Positions 15,282 through 18,562 of a stretch of DNA of 18,562 nt are shown here, one piece after another. Both the position numbers and the translations under genes were made by a program. Location: NCBI GenBank assembly GCA_963922455.1, contig CAWUIO010000123.1, forward strand, positions 1 through 18,562. The letters run 5' to 3'. Within the stretch, counting starts at the first letter, position 1. Each line of letters starts with the position of its first letter. Below the pieces are notes generated by a model. It had not been told where the DNA came from. It saw only the letters and a list, made by a program, of their open reading frames with translations, and made no database searches. The DNA comes from CAWUIO01 sp963922455 (lineage in GTDB: Bacteria; Bacteroidota; Bacteroidia; Cytophagales; Microscillaceae).

Positions 15282-15737
15282 TTAGTTAAACACACTTTTC
15301 AGCTCATCGTCTAGCTTATCGGCCCACCATTCTAAATCGGCAATACAGGTAGCCAGTTCGCCAAAGTCCATGCCCATTATGTCTCGTTCGTAGGTAGCGT
15401 AAATGCGGTTAGTACCCTCCATCAAGGTGAGTTTAACCCCTAGGTTGCGGTCGTTCATCTCTAGGAGCTTGATGAGGTATTTTTCCCGAGAGTTTAGGTT
15501 TAGCTGGGGGATTTCGGCCAAGTAGGAGAAGATGCGCAAATACTCCCGGGTTTGCTCATTTCCCACTTTTACAGATTGAACAAACACCTCAATATTGGCT
15601 GAGCCGTGCTTCCAGTGCCAAAAATTTTTTTCTTCATTATAGGTTTCTTCGCGGCTCAAACCAACCGATTCCACATACTTCTCAATCATGGTTTGTACGA
15701 GTTCCAATCGGATTTCTTTAATAGTCTTACCTGTCAT
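15282..15737 (-). CDS. YbjN domain-containing protein
   Basis: The 151-residue acidic cytoplasmic protein resembles the YbjN family, which has a type III secretion chaperone-like alpha/beta fold. Supporting segments are the N-terminal helix (KEIRLELVQTMIEKY), alternating strands through FWHWKHGSANIEVFVQ and YLRIFSYLAEIP, the NDRNLGVKLTLMEG strand and the C-terminal helix with the tryptophan pair DLEWWADKLDDEL. The biochemical function of the family is unknown. It has no signal peptide. It lies 55 bases before the secreted protein gene and 115 bases after the pseudouridine synthase gene, all on the same strand. Confidence 0.65.
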   Translation of the reverse strand: MTGKTIKEIRLELVQTMIEKYVESVGLSREETYNEEKNFWHWKHGSANIEVFVQSVKVGNEQTREYLRIFSYLAEIPQLNLNSREKYLIKLLEMNDRNLGVKLTLMEGTNRIYATYERDIMGMDFGELATCIADLEWWADKLDDELKSVFN

Positions 15738-15852
15738 TATCTACAGATTTATTGCTTAAATGGATCTTTTTTATGCATTCAGGGGCAATTTGAGGGTTCC
15801 CCAGCAGATTTATCTCACAAATTACAGATTTTACACAAAAATCAGAATAAAA

Positions 15853-16899
15853 TTACTCATTTACATACTTTACGTAATTTTCCCAACGGTTCAGCACTTC
15901 TTGGAAGTCATCGGGCAGGTCAGACTCATAAAACACCCGTTTTCCCGTGCTTGGGTGGACAAAGCCCAAAGATTTGGCGTGCAGGGCTTGGCGAGGGATA
16001 ACCTTAAAGCAATTTTCAACAAAACTTTTATATTTTGAAAACACCGTTCCTTTTAAGACTTTGTCTCCACCGTAGGTAACATCATTGAAGATAGGGTGAC
16101 CAATATATTTCATATGGGCCCTAATTTGGTGGGTCCTACCAGTCTCCAGGCGGCATTCGATCAAGCTCACATAGCGTAAGGTATGAAGCACCTTATAATG
16201 CGTCACCGCCCGGCGCCCCATATCGCCCTCCGGAAACGGGGCTGTCACCCGGCGGTCTTTGAGACTCCGCCCCAGATTTACATCAATCGTTCCCTCCTTG
16301 GCTTCTGGCTCACCCCAGATAAGTGCCCAATAACTTCTCTCAATACTGTGGTCAAAAAACTGCCGGGCCAGGTGGCTTAGGGCCAGCTCTGATTTGGCTA
16401 CCACCAAAAGGCCCGAGGTATCCTTATCAATCCGGTGTACCAGGCCTGGCCTCCCATCGGCATTTTCGGGAAGTTGTTGAAAATGATAAGCCAGGGCATT
16501 GACCAAGGTTCCGTTCCAGTTGTTATAGGCTGGATGTACTACCATACCGGCTGCTTTGTGGACAATGAGTAAATCATTATCTTCGTAGCGGATATCTAAG
16601 GGGATATCTTCGGGAGTGATTTCTTCTTCTCGTCGGGGTTCGGGAAAAGAAACTGTGATGATATCACCGGGCTTTACTTTATAATTAGATTTGATAGGCT
16701 GCTCGTTTACTCGCACATACCCCACTTTGATCCCATCTTGGATTTTATTTCGGGTAGCGTTGGCCAAGCGGTTCATTAAAAATTTATCTATTCGTAAAGG
16801 CTCTTGTTTTTTATCTACTTCTATCCGGTGATGCTCATATAACTCCAAAGCATCCTCCGAATCGTCCCAAGATACGTTCCCTTCCTCGTTGTCTATCAT
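15853..16899 (-). CDS. RluD-family 23S rRNA pseudouridine synthase
   Basis: The 348-residue protein has an N-terminal S4 RNA-binding domain (about 34-90, RIDKFLMNRL and KSNYKVKPGD). The RluA/RluD catalytic domain follows, with the motif HRIDKDTSGLLV at 155-166, in which Asp158 is the catalytic residue. Further landmarks are ETGRTHQIRAHM and RQALHAKSLGF. RluD itself modifies helix 69 of 23S rRNA, which the S4 domain and length fit best, though RluC or a paralogue is not excluded. A 30-residue acidic N-terminal extension precedes the S4 domain. It is divergent from the PLP enzyme gene, with 71 AT-rich bases between them. Confidence 0.92.
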   Translation of the reverse strand: MIDNEEGNVSWDDSEDALELYEHHRIEVDKKQEPLRIDKFLMNRLANATRNKIQDGIKVGYVRVNEQPIKSNYKVKPGDIITVSFPEPRREEEITPEDIPLDIRYEDNDLLIVHKAAGMVVHPAYNNWNGTLVNALAYHFQQLPENADGRPGLVHRIDKDTSGLLVVAKSELALSHLARQFFDHSIERSYWALIWGEPEAKEGTIDVNLGRSLKDRRVTAPFPEGDMGRRAVTHYKVLHTLRYVSLIECRLETGRTHQIRAHMKYIGHPIFNDVTYGGDKVLKGTVFSKYKSFVENCFKVIPRQALHAKSLGFVHPSTGKRVFYESDLPDDFQEVLNRWENYVKYVNE

Positions 16900-16970
16900 A
16901 AGCTTCAGATTTATTTCTTGTAAATATAAATAAACTCATTTTTTTTGTAGGCTAAGCACCCAGCGTACCT

Positions 16971-17894
16971 ATGTTTAAATTAAAATCGCCTGATTCCTTA
17001 AAAAAAGTGGAAATACACCATGCCAGTTTCCACCGTAAGCAGGTGTCCTTATCTTTACTTCGCCTAGATCTTATCCACCCTTTATATGGGGGGAACAAGT
17101 ATTACAAACTCAAATACAATCTAGAGCATGCCCGTCAAGAAGGCCACCAAACCATCCTTACCTACGGCGGGGCATTCTCCAATCACATTTATGCCACAGC
17201 TGCCCTGGCGGCCGAACAAGGTTTTAACAGCATTGGGGTCATCCGAGGGGAAGAAACCCTACCGCTTAATGATACCTTGGCGTTTGCCCAAAGAAAGGGG
17301 ATGCGACTTATTTACCTCAACCGAAGAACGTACAAAGAAAAATACAGCTCTGAGCTCCTTAGTGTTTTTAAGGATAAATTTGGCCCTTTCTATTTAATTC
17401 CTGAAGGCGGTTCTAATGTTTGCGCGCTTCGGGGATGCAAAGAAATCCCCCAAAGTATCGAGGAGGACTATGATTATTGGTTCTGCCCTACCGGTACGGG
17501 GGGCACCTTGGCGGGTATCAGCCTTGGGCTTGGGCCTCAACAAAAAGTTATGGGCATTGCTGTGCTCCGGGCTTACGATCATTTACAAAAGGAAGTGCAC
17601 CGACTTCTTGCCAAATATGCTGAAACATTCCCCCAAGAAGCGGCTTTAGCGACTCGAGAAAACTGGGAAATCCTATCTGGCTATGAGTTTGGAGGTTATG
17701 CTAAGACCCAACCAGCTTTGGCAGAGTTTATCGAAAACTTTCAAGCTACCCACTCTATTCCTATTGAGTGGATTTATACCGGTAAAATGCTCTACGCTAT
17801 CTTTGACCTCATCGACAAGGACTATTTTCCTTCGGGAAGTAGATTGATAGCCCTCCACACGGGGGGGATTCGTCCTAGTCCCCCAATTGATTGA
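16971..17894 (+). CDS. PLP-dependent ACC deaminase/D-cysteine desulfhydrase family protein
   Basis: The 307-residue fold-type II PLP enzyme has GGNKYYKLKYNL at 40-51, with Lys43 the expected Schiff-base lysine. AFSNH at 68-72 stacks on and binds the cofactor, and the phosphate-binding loop is TGTGGTLAG. The end is LHTGGIRP. Family members either deaminate 1-aminocyclopropane-1-carboxylate or release sulfide from D-cysteine; in bacteria of this kind D-cysteine desulfhydrase is the likelier activity. I cannot assign the diagnostic substrate residues with certainty. Its 3' end overlaps the 3' end of nuoK by 20 bases on the opposite strand. The start ATG follows an AT-rich promoter region shared with the divergent rluD-like gene. 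Confidence 0.88.
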   Translation: MFKLKSPDSLKKVEIHHASFHRKQVSLSLLRLDLIHPLYGGNKYYKLKYNLEHARQEGHQTILTYGGAFSNHIYATAALAAEQGFNSIGVIRGEETLPLNDTLAFAQRKGMRLIYLNRRTYKEKYSSELLSVFKDKFGPFYLIPEGGSNVCALRGCKEIPQSIEEDYDYWFCPTGTGGTLAGISLGLGPQQKVMGIAVLRAYDHLQKEVHRLLAKYAETFPQEAALATRENWEILSGYEFGGYAKTQPALAEFIENFQATHSIPIEWIYTGKMLYAIFDLIDKDYFPSGSRLIALHTGGIRPSPPID

Positions 17895-18180
17895 TTTCGT
17901 CCAAATTGGAAGAGCGATAGTGTCGATATACCTGGATGAGTAAAGCGAGGCCTACGGCGGCTTCGGCCGTGGCAATCACCAGGACAAAGAGTACAAAAAC
18001 TTGCCCTCTTATTCGGTCTGGGTCTAATTGACTGAAGGCTACCAAATTGATGTTGGCGGCATTTAACATGAGTTCCACCCCCATCAAGACCACCACAATA
18101 TTGCGTTTAGTCAGGATAATGATGAGGCCTACACTAAACAAAAAGGCCCCAAGCCAGAGATAATAGCTTATTGGAATCAT
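17875..18180 (-). CDS. nuoK: NADH-quinone oxidoreductase subunit K
   Basis: The 101-residue membrane protein is complete, with three transmembrane helices (about 5-23, 29-48 and 60-84). Both proton-channel glutamates are present, Glu36 in GVELMLNAANIN and Glu73 in ATAEAAVGLAL, as is the KRN loop after helix 1. It is part of the membrane arm of complex I. Normally it sits between nuoJ and nuoL; here neither is adjacent. The next 382 bases upstream hold no nuoJ, and downstream the PLP enzyme gene converges and overlaps. It may belong to a split complex I locus or be a second copy. Confidence 0.95.
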   Translation of the reverse strand: MIPISYYLWLGAFLFSVGLIIILTKRNIVVVLMGVELMLNAANINLVAFSQLDPDRIRGQVFVLFVLVIATAEAAVGLALLIQVYRHYRSSNLDEINQLGD

Positions 18181-18562
18181 AGGTAAAATTACAAGTAGTG
18201 GCCAATTGCCCCCCTAAACTGCTAAGACATGTTGCCTTAAATTGTAAAGCTACACAATATTTAGGATACTGGGGCTGCCCCTGGGCAGGAAGCTTGCTGC
18301 CGGAATGCCCTCTGCTGCCCCAGGGTCGGGCTTTCACTACTCGCCGGCCTACGCGCAAGCCAACGGCGGGCTCAAACAGGCCGTTCTATCCCTCAGCCAA
18401 AGAAAGGAGCTAGGATACGGTTGTGGTAAAGATTCCCAGCGAAGGTGATTATAATTTTTAAACAAGCTCAATAGCATTTTCTATTATTTGCTTATCTCCT
18501 ATTAAAATAACGTGAGTTAAAGGGTTTAATCTTAGCAAAATACAATCTCAGCTTCTTGCAAT
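18181..18562. other. Noncoding region upstream of nuoK
   Basis: Contains repeat copy 3 (18271-18398). From 18440 to the window end, minus-strand reading gives short frames (one ends THVILIGDK...ENAIELV), but each is cut by a stop close to the window edge; they may be the tail of an upstream gene or chance. No promoter with a good TAnnTTTG box for nuoK is seen. The open frames crossing the repeat are not gene-like. Confidence 0.5.
18271..18398 (+). repeat. Structured dispersed repeat, copy 3
   Basis: Closing stem GGCTG (18273-18277) pairs with CAGCC (18394-18398). Stem 2 pairs CCCTGGGCAG (18279-18288) with 18315-18325, with one bulged C. Stem 3 pairs CTCGCCG (18340-18346) with CGGCGGG (18364-18370, one wobble). 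At two stem-3 positions it differs from copy 1 but keeps pairing (T-A there is T-G here, T-G there is C-G here). Conserved block 2 (18371-18398) differs from copy 1 at 2 of 28 positions. This copy lies upstream of nuoK in the opposite orientation. Confidence 0.85.

Noticed and set aside
18134..18413. Open frames on both strands through repeat copy 3
   Set aside because: GC-rich repeat sequence keeps frames open by chance; the residues are not conserved in copies 1 and 2.

Overview
The window looks like chromosomal DNA of a Bacteroidota member, most likely Cytophagia- or Saprospiria-like. The evidence is several candidate promoters with the Bacteroidota -7 box TAnnTTFG-type (TAnnTTTG: TACCTTTG, TACATTTG, TATATTTG, TATCTTTG), few Shine-Dalgarno sites, an rpoN gene directly followed by a PAP2-like membrane phosphatase, and a large single-chain glycine decarboxylase. 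No rRNA, tRNA, CRISPR array, insertion sequence or phage gene is visible. Most genes are housekeeping or conserved accessory genes.

Left part (1-6005, all + strand): a stand-alone cytoplasmic molybdopterin oxidoreductase ending in a strong hairpin, then a 460-base gap holding a candidate short transcript and a 23-codon ORF, then rpoN (sigma-54), a PAP2-like integral membrane protein and an ACAD10-like aminoglycoside-phosphotransferase-fold kinase. The middle (6401-8249, +) is a two-gene operon of a type III polyketide synthase and an overlapping SAM methyltransferase, probably making a methylated alkylpyrone or alkylresorcinol type lipid. It converges on gcvP (8300-11215, -) across a shared terminator hairpin.

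Right part (11593-16899, all - strand): a RimB-like retropepsin-fold protease and RimK, overlapping by four bases and probably adding and removing glutamate tails on a protein such as ribosomal protein S6; radA; a secreted histidine-rich protein; a YbjN-like protein; and a RluD-type pseudouridine synthase. A PLP enzyme of the ACC deaminase/D-cysteine desulfhydrase family reads + and overlaps, tail to tail, a nuoK gene that stands alone without nuoJ or nuoL.

The most notable signal is a dispersed noncoding element of about 130 bases, present three times (6014-6146 +, 11439-11570 -, 18271-18398 +). Two sequence blocks are strongly conserved, while the intervening stems differ in sequence but stay paired by compensatory changes. 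This points to selection on a folded RNA or DNA. Two copies begin 8-22 bases after the stop codon of the gene they follow, in the same orientation.
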